64,000 bases of DNA from Pomphorhynchus laevis (taxonomy: Eukaryota > Acanthocephala > Palaeacanthocephala > Echinorhynchida > Pomphorhynchidae): assembly GCA_012934845.2 (NCBI GenBank), contig WNNJ02001611.1, forward strand, positions 62,001 through 126,000, read 5' to 3'. The notes beneath the pieces were generated by a model. The model was given only the letters and a program-made list of their open reading frames with translations. It did not search any database and was not told where the DNA came from. Shown one piece after another: positions 1-10,590 of this stretch. Each line of letters begins with the position of its first letter. Positions within the stretch are counted from its first letter, which is position 1. The translations under genes were made by a program, and so were the position numbers.

Positions 1-889
1 ACATGGAAAAGTAAGTAGTTTGCATTGAGTAAGTGCTTTGTCAGAAATGAAATTGGCCGAACTACCTGTATCAACGAGAGCTCTTAGTGTTATATTTCCA
101 ATTTTGATGTTGATTGTTGTTTTCTGCAAAGGATTATAAACAGTGTTGCAAGATATAGCGGATATTTAAAGGTCGCTAAGCTGTTTTGGTTGTTTGCGTG
201 ACTGACATACTTTTGAAAAGTGGCCTTGCTTCCCGCAATTATGACAGTTAAGCAATTTGGCTGGACAATCAGATCGTGGAATCAGATCGTGGCTACATCA
301 ATTTTTTGACTATCTTCTTCATGATTGCAATTTGACACAGATAAAATCGATTCGTGAATGTTACGGTCTTCGTAATTTTTTTGCATGTATTTCTAAACTT
401 CGTGCGACGTCGTAAGTTTCTTTTAAGTCAATTCTATGCGTTCTAAAAGACGCTGTCTGATTTGCTGTGATCGTAATCCACGAATAAATGAATCACGCAT
501 ATATTGGTTATTATGCTCGTCGGAGCGTTCGGCTTTAAATTCGCAATTTTTTCCGATTTGCAGGAGAGTGCGAAAAAACTGGTCGATACTTTGTTTCAGT
601 TTTTGCTTTGTTAAGGATAAAAGATGTCGATTGAAAATAATGTTCTTCGGTTTCACAAATATTGTTTCCAGTTTGTCGATAGCTTCTTCGAACGTTTTGC
701 ATTAATCGACGTGAGCATATAACGTTCCACTGATGGAATTGACCAAGATAAGGAGTTTCTGAGCGTCAGTGATGTCCGGAATTACTGATAAAATGAAGAT
801 ATTCTCTGTTTCCAATGTCTCCAATCGACAGTAGCGTTCTGATTGTCAGGCGCGATTGTGAGCATTTCGGGTTTGAGAAACTTCTCCAT
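1..889 (-). mobile_element. LTR retrotransposon fossil: gag and start of protease
   Basis: A Ty3/gypsy-like LTR retrotransposon piece read on the minus strand. The gag reading begins near 889 and runs off the left edge. A gag-like stretch (about 420-660), a CCHC zinc knuckle (about 200-255) and a DTG-type aspartic protease motif (about 60-80) appear in the order usual for the family. It is a broken fossil with several breaks. No LTR is visible within the window, so its age cannot be estimated from LTR divergence. A Naiad fragment begins about 100 bases to its right. Family assignment rests on motif order and is fairly sure; the exact lineage is not. Confidence 0.75.
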
Positions 890-999
890 TCGTATACAAT
901 TGTTCAATAAATTGTAGTAAACAAACTAAGAGTCGCCAAAGAGGCTTTATTGAACAATCTATAAAAAGGTCAAATAATTATAAGTCATACAACATTTAT

Positions 1000-2030
1000 G
1001 TCATTTATATATTTTACTATTTTCTGATTGATGTTATTTTTTATAGTAACCTAGTTTAAAATATGTATCTATTTAATTATTTAAATGATTTTGAAGAAAG
1101 CCAATATCATTACATATTGTTGCAATTCTTAAAATTTCATTATTTAATGTATTATATTTTATATTATATGGTATGCATGAATGCTCATGCAAAAATATGT
1201 TTTTTTGTAAATTTAAATATGTCATCTTTACGATATAAATTAATAGTAGTTTTAGTTAATGTTAATTTAATGTTCATATCTAGATATACACCTTCTTTAT
1301 CATTAATATTGGTTTTGTTAAGAATAAGGCTTTCTGGATAAATGTGCTCACTAATTGAATAAAAATTATTAGAATTAAATACACATATATCACCAATGTA
1401 TCGAAACATATATTAGATTTAGTTGTAACAAAGTTATGAACAAATTCATATTCTATAAATTTTAAAAATAAGTCAGCTATAATTGGGCTACTATTACCAC
1501 CCATTGGAATACCGTTTACTTGTCTAAATATAGATGTCCCCACTTTTAAATAATTTTGATTTATCAAAATATTTAAGGATTCTAATAATTCAATTTTATC
1601 CATATATTTATATTTACTTGATGGTTTAATTTTTGTAAGATAGGCGTTATAATTATTATAACATATATATGTATATCTTTTTCCGAATATAAGATTAATT
1701 AATTTTACTAACGCTTCTTTAATATCTACTAAATCTAGATTTGTATAAAGCGTACTAAAATCGTATGTATTTATATTTTGAAAATTTATTCCTTTGTCTG
1801 TTCTAAAAATTCTTTTGTAGAATTAATACTGAAATAGTGTTTTATACCAGTATTAATTTCGATTACCTTGCAATATTTTTTTAAAATGTGCTTTAATTAC
1901 TTTAAGTATTTTATTCATATAGACAGAAAGTGGTTTTAATGTACATTTAAACGCACTACATATGAACCTAGGTTTTATCGGATTTTTATGTAATTTTCGA
2001 TTCCAATATAATGTAGGTATAGTTTTATTA
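1000..2030 (-). mobile_element. Naiad-type Penelope-like element, RT fragment a
   Basis: Minus-strand copy of the RT half of the Penelope-like element described in full at 29600-31420 and 6549-7263. Recognisable pieces are the motif A region (TYDFSTLYTNL, about 1700-1780), the PMGG-NSSPIIADL motif (about 1470-1510) and the C-terminal thumb region (1000-1350). The reading is interrupted by several frame changes, including just before the catalytic YIDDI box, where the frame is lost. The copy stops abruptly at 2030, in the middle of the region encoding the WNPKLHK box. It lacks the GIY-YIG domain. Confidence 0.85.
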
Positions 2031-2031
2031 C

Positions 2032-3240
2032 TTAAAATAAAACATTTATTTTAAGTCTTCGCGAAGAGCATTTCTTGACTACTCTGTCGATGTAAGAAAT
2101 CCAGGATGGATCACGGAGAAATAAAATATAGAGTATATTCAATTTATTTACCATCTCAATATCTTTATTGTATACCATAATAACTGATAGATACAAGAAT
2201 CGTCTGTAATATCTGATAGCAAACCCTGCCGAGCTGACCCTGCTAGTGGACCCATAATATCTGATGGCAGATTCTGCCAAGCAGGACAAATACTGAAGAA
2301 AAGAAGATACAAGGATCGTCTGTGAGATAAACTAATTACCCTACATTTCGAAAAAAAAATAATTTCATCTTATTCCCAAGACAGCAATCCATGACATGCC
2401 CCAATTCATTACTGACAAAATTATCACATAGTCATCGGCAAATTTGATTCCATATAAGTTAATAAACGAGGCTTTAGATCACTATCATATATAGCAAATA
2501 ACATTGGCACCCGCCATGATGAACTCCTGCACTAATCGGAAGAACGTCTGAGCGATAACCGTTGTGTAAAATAAACTGACTACGCCCAGAGAGAAACAAA
2601 AATGCCCAAGCAACTTGCCAGACAGGGAAATCGCTGATCCTCATATTTAACAGAATATCATGATTGACACTATAATGTTTTTTAAAGTCTGCCTGGATGC
2701 ATTTTGGGATGCTCGAAGTGGAATTGTTCAAAATCTCCCTAACCCTTCTTTGTAGAAGAAAAAGAGCGTTAAGTGAAGACTGATTTTGTCGCTAAGCAAA
2801 TAGATCCTCCCCTAACACAGCATTGTAACTATCAAAAAATTTTCTGAGAAAACTTAATTCAAGCTTTACCAAATACGGAATTCAACTTAATAGGTCGGAA
2901 GTTGACCCCAGTTTTATCCTTCGGAATGAGTATCACTTTTGATGATCTCAGAAAGTCAAAAAACTAGCTGTTTGAAGACTCCTCGTAAAACGATGGTATA
3001 TCCATAATTAGTGATTTAGCTGACCAGTAACTGATACCATTTCTGTGTGCTTTCGAAGAGTTTATGGAGGAAAGCAAGTCCTCGATCACTGAATGAGAAA
3101 CATACATTTCATAAAGGTGAGGGGAAATCGTCTGTACATATTCATTTGATACTTCACCATATGAGGTAATGAGTGGTTTAGTTCATTAAGCCTCTTTAAC
3201 AAATCGTCTCTATTAAGGCTTCATAAAGCATGGTGGGTTT
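2032..3240 (-). mobile_element. Decayed reverse-transcriptase fragment, LINE-like, unassigned
   Basis: The minus strand holds RT-like segments in the expected order: a GVNFRPIKLNS stretch (about 2870-2910), a palm/finger segment with the QADFKKHY and YRSDVLPISAGV boxes (about 2510-2720), and an FADD-like box (about 2425-2440). The SAGV...G motif matches motif B of non-LTR RTs, but several frameshifts and stops break it. No endonuclease or 3' end was identified, so the clade is left open. It separates two Naiad fragments of opposite orientation. Confidence 0.5.
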
Positions 3241-3407
3241 TTAGATTCGTGAAACTCTACTGCTAGCATTATTAGAAAAAATAAAACAAATTATGTTAAT
3301 GAGTAAATTGCGCTATGTTTTGCTGATCGTGACATAAAATTCTAAATATAAAAAGGAATCTAAATCATTCACTTATGATAAAAATTACCTTTTGCCTTAT
3401 AAATGTT

Positions 3408-3475
3408 AAAAACTAAATGTTTTGAACATTCATTTAGTTTTTGTTAAAAACTAAATGTTTTGAACAAAAACATTT
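3408..3475. repeat. Snap-back inverted repeat
   Basis: Two 12 bp arms (AAAAACTAAATG at 3408-3419 and its complement at 3431-3442) with an 11 nt spacer, followed at once by a second partial copy of the same word. It lies just before the 5' break of Naiad copy b. Confidence 0.8.
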
Positions 3476-3885
3476 ACTTTTTCGACCTTAATTGAATGAC
3501 GTGGTACAAGGAATTGGCAGAAGTAGTATAATACATAATAAACAACTATATTATAATAATCCGGTTAAACGCAAACCAAGAAGTCACGGTGACAAAAGGA
3601 ATAGGAAAAATAGAGTTAAAAATATTAAAAAAGATATGTATATAAATAAACAATTAGAAATATTAAAACAACTTTTAAGTGATAATAAGCTAAAAGATCT
3701 TTATGTAAATATAAGAAGTTTTTCTAAAGATATCATATGTTCAATAAATTAAAGATTAATTAACGACTATGATAGGCTAAGTTGTATAATAGACTTATTG
3801 TAATACAAAATACTATAATCGTACAATAAATGTTAATAATAACAATAGAAAATATACATTAACCATAAACTTCATTAATAAATGT

Positions 3886-4758
3886 ATGGATAACATAAAT
3901 ATAGCCGGACTTTTAAATAATTCTAAAAGTAAAGAAATAATAGGGTCAGATTTAAGTAAATATATTCCTAAAATAAGGCATAAACTCCTACCACCATTAG
4001 GACGAAAAATTTGTAATTATAATAAAGAATTAAAATCAATATGTAACGATAATATTAGAAACATAATGGAAACAGAATGCAATTGTAAAAGTCTTAGTTT
4101 TGATAAAATAAATGAGCATATATGTACCCATAATCTAGAATTGATTGAAAATTGTGAATTAAGAAAGCTGCTATCAAAAGGGTATAAATATAGATTAAAT
4201 AATAACAACGACAAAAATATAATTTACAATTCGTTATATAATAACTTAAATGCTTACTTTAGTAAGCTGATTAATAGTGAAAGCTTGAATATATCTAAGA
4301 TAAACATTTGGAAAGATTATATATTTGATAAAATTAAAAATAAAATGAAAATAACAAACAATTATAAAAGAAAAGATAAAATTAATAAAGATATGTATAA
4401 AGAACTTACTAAATTAAAGGATAACTATATAATAACAACTATTGATAAAGCTAGTAATAACGTTGTCTTTATATGCAAAATGCTTTATTATGATATACTA
4501 ATGAAAGAGGTTAATTCTAATGATTTAAATGTAAATCCAACATATGAACGTAGTGAGTTGAGTTTAGAAACAATTATTACAAGTCACTGTTCTATAATGG
4601 ATAAAAAGGGTATAAAGGTTGAATTAGATAATAAAACTATACCTATATTATATTGGAATCCAAAATTACATAAAAATCGAATAAAACTTAGGTTCATATG
4701 TAGTGCGTTTAAATGTACATTAAAACCGCGTTCGGTTGACATGAATAAAATACTTTAA
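3886..4758 (+). CDS. Naiad CxC linker and RT fingers, ORF fragment
   Basis: A 290-codon open stretch of element copy b. Residues near 60-66 carry ECNCKS, the CxC motif reported as characteristic of N-terminal-endonuclease Penelope-like elements. Downstream come ITTIDKASNNVV (about 185-197) and PILYWNPKLHKN (about 250-262), the RT motifs that precede the palm in PLEs. The upstream part of the linker (3492-3752) is in an interrupted frame, and the ORF ends at 4758, short of the catalytic palm, so no functional protein is made here. The ATG at 3886 is only the first ATG of the open stretch, not a true start. Confidence 0.85.
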   Translation: MDNINIAGLLNNSKSKEIIGSDLSKYIPKIRHKLLPPLGRKICNYNKELKSICNDNIRNIMETECNCKSLSFDKINEHICTHNLELIENCELRKLLSKGYKYRLNNNNDKNIIYNSLYNNLNAYFSKLINSESLNISKINIWKDYIFDKIKNKMKITNNYKRKDKINKDMYKELTKLKDNYIITTIDKASNNVVFICKMLYYDILMKEVNSNDLNVNPTYERSELSLETIITSHCSIMDKKGIKVELDNKTIPILYWNPKLHKNRIKLRFICSAFKCTLKPRSVDMNKIL

Positions 4759-4884
4759 GTAATTAAAACACACTTTAAAGAAATATTGTAGGGTAATCGA
4801 AATTAATACTGGTATAAAACACTATTTCAGTATTAATTCTACAAAAGAATTTTTAGAACAGACAAAAGGAATAAATTTTCAAAA

Positions 4885-5330
4885 TATAAATACATACGAT
4901 TTTAGTACGCTTTATACAAATCTAGATTTAGTAGATATTAAAGAAGCGTTAGTAAAATTAATTAATCTTATTCGGAAAAAGATATATATAATCTTAAAAT
5001 ATTATATAATATATATTTTATATTATGACATAATATAAAAATTATTATATAATATATAAATATAAATATCATATATACTTTATAAAAATATAATATTAAA
5101 AATATTATCCATAGTTTTAATATAACTTATAAAAGAAATAAAATTTCAAAATCTAAATACATACAATTTTAGTACACTCTGTACAAATCTAGATTTAGTA
5201 GATATTAAAGAAGCGTTAGTAAAATTAATTAATCTTATATTCGGAAAAATATATACATATATATGTTATAATAATTATAACGCCTATCTAACAAAAATTC
5301 AATCATTAAGTCAATATAAATATATGGATA
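4885..5330 (+). repeat. Internal duplication of the Naiad RT motif A segment
   Basis: The segment at about 4885-4990 recurs at about 5150-5255, with a diverged AT-rich and locally palindromic filler between. The second copy extends further downstream than the first. This fits the complex tandem insertions known for Penelope-like elements. Confidence 0.75.
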
Positions 5331-5399
5331 AAATTGAATTAATAGAATCCTTTAATATTTTGAACAAAATATTTTAAAACAAATTTTTAAAACGCAGAT

Positions 5400-6480
5400 T
5401 GTATTTTATATGGCAGATTCTAAAGTTTTTATTAAAGATACAATTGAATGCGTTGCCCGCAAATGGCCCCATATTATCTTTTAATAATATAATTATGCAT
5501 TATCTGTATCAGTTGAACTGTCTGTTTAAGTCCAGCAATAATCGAGATCGACGCCTTTTTTATTGAAATCCTCATCAGATGTAGATGATGATTCATCAGA
5601 ACTTACCAGGCAATTCTGGACGAATTCTATTTTATCGACCAGTTTTCCACACGTAACAACCTTTATGCTTGAATATCCAGCTATCATATCGATATTAAAT
5701 TCCTTCGTGCTACAGCATTGGTCTAGCATGTGATTCATTACTTCCTCGCATAGTTGATCAACGTTATCATCATTAGTTAATTTTGTATTAGAGGGCGTTG
5801 CCGTTGTCGAATCTTGATATGTAAGGCTATTTTCTTGTTTTGCAGTTTCGGTAACAACAGATTTTAGATTTATAGAGGAATCTTCTTCAATAAAATCGAT
5901 AAACTCCGATACCCATTTAGGGTTGATCTTCATGTTGACATTGCAGAACGCTTATATGATTGATAGCAAAAAGAATCTGAGCTGCTCCGGTGTTTGAATG
6001 AGCCCAGGACGTTCATTACGAAGATGGTGTAAAATATTCATAAGTTAAACATGAGAGGTCAATCAGTATAATTGTAATGATGTAAATCTCTTGTTTTGCC
6101 TGTATTGCTTTTTGAATTTTTAAATTCCTCTTTACAAACGAGTCGTAATGTATTTCAGATTGAAGTTCAAGAGTCATATCGATATCGTTCAAACGCATAA
6201 TGGCCGTATCTTCTTCGGTAAGACCATCGATTAGTATTTTTCCATAGTGCACTCTATTGTAAAATATTGGAAGCATTTGGAACGGCCCTTTTCCACAAAC
6301 TTATTCAGCATAATAATCGACCGAACGTTTTCTTGCCAAACCATATTCCAATAATGTGAGATCGTGTTCGACAAAGGGCCCTGAGTAAGTATGTATGATC
6401 GATTTGCAGGTTTATATCCAACAAAGTTAGCATTTATATACGATGTTTGACAGTTTTTAAGCTTTACTTATGTGCTGTCG
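5400..6480 (-). pseudogene. Protein tyrosine phosphatase pseudogene (PTPN1/PTPN2-like)
   Basis: Read on the minus strand, 6460-6290 encodes NANFVGYKPANRSYILTQGP and then WNMVWQENVRSIIML, the classical PTP sequence around the KNRY-loop/TQGP region. Next come FVKRNLKI and an HHYNYTD-stop-PL segment where the WPD loop tryptophan is a TGA stop. The following part encodes LRNERPGLIQTPEQLRF, the QTPEQ (Q-loop) motif, in frame with a 135-codon acidic Ser/Asp-rich tail (5526-5933). About 65 residues including the HCSAGxGRSG active site are missing between the two. Absence of introns over the retained part suggests a retrocopy. It lies between two pieces of Naiad copy b. A virus-borne PTP is an alternative, but the QTPEQLRF region plus long tail fits a cellular PTPN1/2 or Ptp61F type better. 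Confidence 0.8.
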
Positions 6481-6502
6481 ACTTCTCCATTGCGTTCTAA
6501 AA

Positions 6503-6548
6503 ATGGATCTGCATTGTAGTTATATCCATAACTACAATGCAGATCCAT
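6503..6548. repeat. Perfect 21 bp inverted repeat with 4 nt spacer
   Basis: Arms at 6503-6523 and 6528-6548 are exact reverse complements, with spacer ATCC. It sits exactly at the join between the phosphatase pseudogene and the resumed Naiad element, as expected if the repair end folded back and copied itself. Confidence 0.95.
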
Positions 6549-6600
6549 ATACTATAACGCATATCTAACAAAAATTAAACAATCAAGTAAATATAAACAT

Positions 6601-7263
6601 ATGGATAAAATTGAATTAATAGAATCCTTAAATATTTTGATAAAACAAAATTATTTAAAAGTAGGTACATCTATATTTAGACAAGTAAAAGGTGTTCCAA
6701 TGAGTGGTAATAGTAGCCCAATTATAGCTGACTTGTTTTCAAGCTTTATAGAATATGAATTTGTTCATAACTGTGTAAAAACTAAATCTAAACTATATAA
6801 ATATATAAAATATATGTTTCGATACATTGATGATATATGTGTATTTAATTCTAATAATTTTTATTCAATTAGTGAGCACATTTATCCAGAAAGCCTTATT
6901 CTTAACAAAACCAATATTAATGATAAAGAAGGTGTATATCTAGATATGAACATTAAATTAACATTAACTAAAACTACTATTAATTTATATCGTAAAGATG
7001 ACATATTTAAATTTACAAAAAAAACATTTTTGCATGAGCATTCATGCATACCATATAATATAAAATATAATACATTAAATAATGAAATTTTAAGAATTGC
7101 AACAATATGTAATGATATTGGCTTTCTTCAAAATCATTTAAATAATTTAAAAGATACATATTTTAAACTAGGTTACTATAAAAATAACATCAAGCAGAAA
7201 ATAGTAAAATATATAAATCAACACAATAATATAAAGAATAAATTTAAACTCTCAAGTGGCTAA
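6601..7263 (+). CDS. Naiad reverse transcriptase, palm and thumb
   Basis: A 220-codon ORF with the RT motifs B (RQVKGVPMSGNSSPIIADL, about residues 28-46) and C (FRYIDDICVFNS, about 74-85). The two aspartates of the catalytic YIDD box are present. A PLE-type thumb follows. The G of the usual PMGG motif is S here. The reading starts at MDKIEL, which is internal to the full protein, because the upstream palm motif A lies beyond the inserted pseudogene. Not functional alone. The same region in other copies (1280-1603, 28140-28890, 46302-46589) is far more broken. Confidence 0.88.
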   Translation: MDKIELIESLNILIKQNYLKVGTSIFRQVKGVPMSGNSSPIIADLFSSFIEYEFVHNCVKTKSKLYKYIKYMFRYIDDICVFNSNNFYSISEHIYPESLILNKTNINDKEGVYLDMNIKLTLTKTTINLYRKDDIFKFTKKTFLHEHSCIPYNIKYNTLNNEILRIATICNDIGFLQNHLNNLKDTYFKLGYYKNNIKQKIVKYINQHNNIKNKFKLSSG

Positions 7264-7331
7264 TTTTTATGGTAGAATAATAAATAATATACTCTGTATT
7301 ATAATAAGATACTAGATAGTTTTATCAGAGG

Positions 7332-7424
7332 AAATACATCATTAGCATGTATTTGGCCCCGCTGCTATGCTGGGTAGATGAGTTAGGGGCCGAAATCTGA
7401 TAGCATAGCAGTTCCTCCTGATGA
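7332..7424 (+). ncRNA. Conserved fold in the Naiad 3' untranslated region (hammerhead-like boxes)
   Basis: Elements in order: GAAA; an 8 bp hairpin (7332-7339 with 7347-7354, loop ending TTAGC); GGCCCC (7355-7360); CTGCTATGCT (7362-7371); GGGGCC (7386-7391), complementary to the first G/C box; AGCATAGCAG (7402-7411), complementary to the second; then CTGATGA (7418-7424). The two box pairs interleave, so a pseudoknot is possible. Paired positions change together between copies (see findings). The role is inferred; catalysis is not shown. Confidence 0.6.
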
Positions 7425-7650
7425 CATCTAATTCTTATTCTGATACAACGTCTGTTATTTATTAGTTAATTCATAAAAATGACGTTTATTTTAAATTTCA
7501 TTTTTTTAACTTGATTTAAATTATATAAAATCTAAAAACAATTATTAATTTTATTATTTAATTATTAAATTTTGATTTAGCATTATTATCTTTTGTTTAG
7601 TTTATAATTATATTTAATACGTAGACTTAGTTAGCTGATTTGATTTTTAC

Positions 7651-8525
7651 ATTTAACTAAATGTTCAAAAGGTCGGCATATTTATTGAGATCAGTATATA
7701 TATTCATCAAAAGATAAAGTGGCTTTTCATCCTTGGGATATTATTTAAATAAGAATAATGAGATTATGCCACATTTTTTAATACAAAAATCAGTATTTAA
7801 AATGAGTTTTTTGTTAAGTCATATTAATAAAAAAGGGAATATCAAAAAAATTATCTAATATTATCAAATATTAATGAATCTACAGGTGTGTATTTCACAA
7901 TTTTAAAATTATTTAATTTTGTCGAAATAGATTTCAAAAGCAGGTCATTAATTTATTAAACAATATTTGCATTGTGAAACACGCTAATTAAAAGGATAAA
8001 GTCGCTTTTCATTAAGAGAATAAGTTATTTGAACATCGAAAGATTTTGTAAATTTTCTGATGTTCAAATGATTTAAAGTTTAAGTAACTAACTGTTACCA
8101 TCGTCAGGCTGAACAAAAATATAATGATGATTTATTAAAGTAAAAGACAAATGTTTTATAAATATTTATTATTTTTCTCCTCCTTTATTCTTCTCGACTC
8201 TAACCAAATATGGATTTTTAATCTAGCTTCCTTTTTATTATTTTCTTCAGGCGTAGATTGATACACTTGTCCGGTATTAGAAGCACTTGAGATCAAGCGC
8301 ATATGAAGAACTAATTAAAATAATTAATCCACACACTTTTAAAAAACAAAAAAATCAATCCAGTACAAAACTAAGCCTTAAGTTTTCTAAATAAAACATT
8401 TATTTTTAATTTCTATTTCATTCAAGAAAAATTTATTGATTAAGATGCATAGTCGTTTTAAAAATAGATAGCGTTGTTCTTTAGGGCGATTGTTTGAGTA
8501 AAAGTACAATCCGCTTAATACAAAC
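7651..8525. other. AT-rich stretch, no gene seen
   Basis: Low-complexity AT-rich DNA. A word similar to AAAAGGATAAAGTGGCTTTTCAT occurs twice in part (about 7708 and 7994). No coding exon, RNA or terminal repeat was recognised. Confidence 0.5.
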
Positions 8526-8529
8526 TCAT

Positions 8530-9418
8530 TGAGCACAATTACACATATACCCAAACCAACATGTAATCATCTCGCCCTCTCAAACATACGTAGCCCTTTT
8601 CTAACTAATTTAAAGCACTTAGTCATATCTGACCTAGGATGCAAACGTTGTTCGAAGACGGATCCCAGAATGCGCACCCGACGCTTTCGATTCCCTGGAA
8701 GAAAATCGAGGAGACGAGTGTGCTTTCCAGTACGCCGAAATCTGTAATGAACAAAATTGCTCTTCGTTGGGTTTAAAGACAAGCCAAACTTCGCTAAGCG
8801 ATTAGCAACAATGCCCATTACAGTCTAAATTAGCCATTCAAACCTAGCATCCGACAAAGAATTTCTCTTAAACGCGATCGAGATGTCGTCCGCATAAATG
8901 ATGGCGTAAGTGTTCCTATCCAAAAGACCCTCCATACTCCCCTCGTCACTATCATATAAATGATAGGAGACAGAAGTGAGCCCTGGGGAAGTCCTTGGTT
9001 GAGATGATAGTACCTACCCCCGTCATCATCCAAGTAGAAAGTGCTTGCTTCCGAACCCTATCGACGATCAATTTGGTCGCATCAACGCATGCCGAAGACC
9101 CGTTAGACGAAGTCTTTGGCACGACTGGCCGCACACTCAAAATGTCATCGATAGTGATGTTCTCTTGCGAATTGTCGATGGTCGGAAACAAGAGATCCAT
9201 ACGGATCTTCATCATTTTCCTCTCTGTCCATCTGTCCATCCTTCAGCATTGGCTAGATGTTTCATTTTCATTTCATGAAGTACATTCCCAAAACCCTTAG
9301 AGGATATCAACTTAGAAGCCGCTGCCCTCCAAGAACGGAACGTGGTTCGCCTAATGGTTTGCCACCATTCCTTTAGAAAATTCTTGTAAGACAACAACTT
9401 CTTAGCTTCTAAAAAAAG
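8530..9418 (-). mobile_element. LINE reverse-transcriptase fragment (Jockey/R1/I-like group)
   Basis: Minus-strand pieces of a non-LTR RT: HLNQGLPQGSLLSPIIY (motif B, about 8960-9010), IIYADDISIAF (motif C, about 8875-8910) and LSLNPTKSNFVHYRF (about 8740-8790), followed by a segment with ILGSVFEQRL. Upstream, the KEWWQTIRRTTFRSWRAA stretch (about 9320-9380) is an RT-fingers-like or linker region. At least three frame changes break it. It is abutted at 9420 by the 3' end of a family 2 LINE in the same orientation. The clade is uncertain. Confidence 0.65.
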
Positions 9419-9419
9419 A

Positions 9420-10318
9420 TTTATTTTAACGTGGCAAATGCGTGCCAGCGCACGCTTACATGACCACAACAAAACAAGACTGTGAATCAGGTGTCGAGAA
9501 GGTGTGAACGAAGGAGGTGTTTGAATGTGATAAAGGAGGGAGCGCGGCGGACGTCGAGAGGGAGTTGATTCCAGGCGAGTGAGGCGGCGACGAGGAAGGA
9601 TCGGAGACCGTAGTTGTTGGAGTAATTAGGAACGTGGAGTAAGATGGTATGACATGAACGAAGCGATAGCGAGGTGGGGCGAGTATCGTCTAAGAAAGGA
9701 AGGTTGATGAACGATTGTAAGCCGACAGCGATGAGACGAAAAGTAACGAGAAGAAGGCGGAGTTTGATGCGGATGTGGATGGTGGGCCAGGAGAGTTGGG
9801 CAAAATATGTGGATGTGTGGTCGAAGCGACGGAGACGAAAGAGCACTCGAACGGCGGTGTTGATTATTCGTTGTAGGGGTAGGATGATGGATTTTGAAGA
9901 ATTGGCGAAAAGGCTAAGGCAGTAATCGATTTTAGGGAAAAGAAGCGATGAAAGAAGAGACATACAAGAACGGAAGTCGATAAGGGGGCGGATACGGCGG
10001 ATGTCACGGAGAATTAAGTTAGACGAGCGGACCTTGTCACGGACGAAGGGTTTAAGGGAAAGGTGATCATCGAAATGGAAGCCTAAGAAAGTGAGATTGT
10101 GTACTATGGGGATGACCGATGAGCCAAAAGATACAGTGGAAGAAGATATGTTTGGTTTACTGGAAGATCCACATTATTTTGGACTTGTAAAGGTTTAGAA
10201 CAAGATGGAGATTGGAGAGACGTTGTAGATAGAAGAAATACAGTTGTAGGTAGAAATGTCGATATTGTGTATGCGATGTGTAGGTACATGATCATAGATG
10301 AGGAAGTCATCGGCCTAT
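9420..10318 (-). mobile_element. Family 2 LINE (CR1/L2-like), 5'-truncated copy
   Basis: The minus strand starts just after the YADD catalytic box of the RT (about 10310) and runs through the RT thumb and C-terminal domain (9487-9963, 158 open codons with LRRFDHTSTYFAQLSWPTIHI) to the 3' end at 9420. The 3' end carries the conserved hairpin. The C-terminal sequence closely matches 59790-60280 and the tail of the fuller copy at 14500-19080. A typical 5'-truncated LINE insertion. Confidence 0.88.
9440..9455 (-). other. LINE family 2 3'-end hairpin
   Basis: GCGTGC (9440-9445) pairs with GCACGC (9450-9455) around the loop CAGC, just inside the 3' end of the element. The same stem with a different loop is found at 14529-14545 and, with one mismatch, at 60289-60304. 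Confidence 0.85.
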
Positions 10319-10590
10319 TAAAGAGTCCTGCTTTATGAGCAGGAGCCTCTTTTGCACTGATGATTCTACATTCATATTTTTTAAATCTTCGTATTGTTGG
10401 GAAGATTTTCTCTTCACAACTGTCTTTGAGCTATCAATCCCTTCCAACTGTGACTATATGTATATATGTGTTTATAAATAACTAAAAAAATATAAAGAAA
10501 ATAAAAAAATTAAGTAACAAAGGAAAAAAACTCAAAAAAATGATATACATATGAAAAAAAAACAAAAAGAAATTAATTAAACAACTAAAA
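10319..10590. other. A-rich spacer, no gene seen
   Basis: Mostly A-rich plus-strand runs (10460-10580). Nothing coding or structured was recognised. Confidence 0.5.

Larger units (their letters stand above)
3485..5375 (+). mobile_element. Naiad-type Penelope-like element, copy b, 5' part
   Basis: Plus-strand element that starts inside the linker downstream of the missing GIY-YIG domain (first codons correspond to the NDVVQGIGRSS box also seen at 30042). It runs through the CxC linker and the fingers of the RT to motif A. After about 4990 the sequence becomes an AT-rich stretch with palindromic runs, then a second copy of the motif A segment (5150-5330) follows, so the element is internally duplicated. 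It breaks at about 5375, where a host phosphatase pseudogene begins, and resumes at 6549 with about 95 bases repeated. Confidence 0.85.
6549..7650 (+). mobile_element. Naiad-type element copy b, RT palm/thumb and 3' untranslated region
   Basis: The element resumes after the pseudogene. It contains the best-preserved RT C-terminal ORF of the window (6601-7263), then about 390 bases of non-coding sequence with the conserved fold described separately, ending near 7645 in the family terminus ACGTAGACT-AGTTAGCTGA. The same non-coding module is found after copy c and as solo units elsewhere. The first 95 bases repeat 5275-5370. Confidence 0.88.

Noticed and set aside
5526-6276. Two unknown minus-strand genes (135 and 86 codons)
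   Set aside because: They are pieces of a single phosphatase pseudogene; family boxes upstream and between them identify it.
8995-9300. Plus-strand ORFs opposite the LINE fragment
   Set aside because: They are antisense shadows of RT coding sequence without family resemblance of their own.
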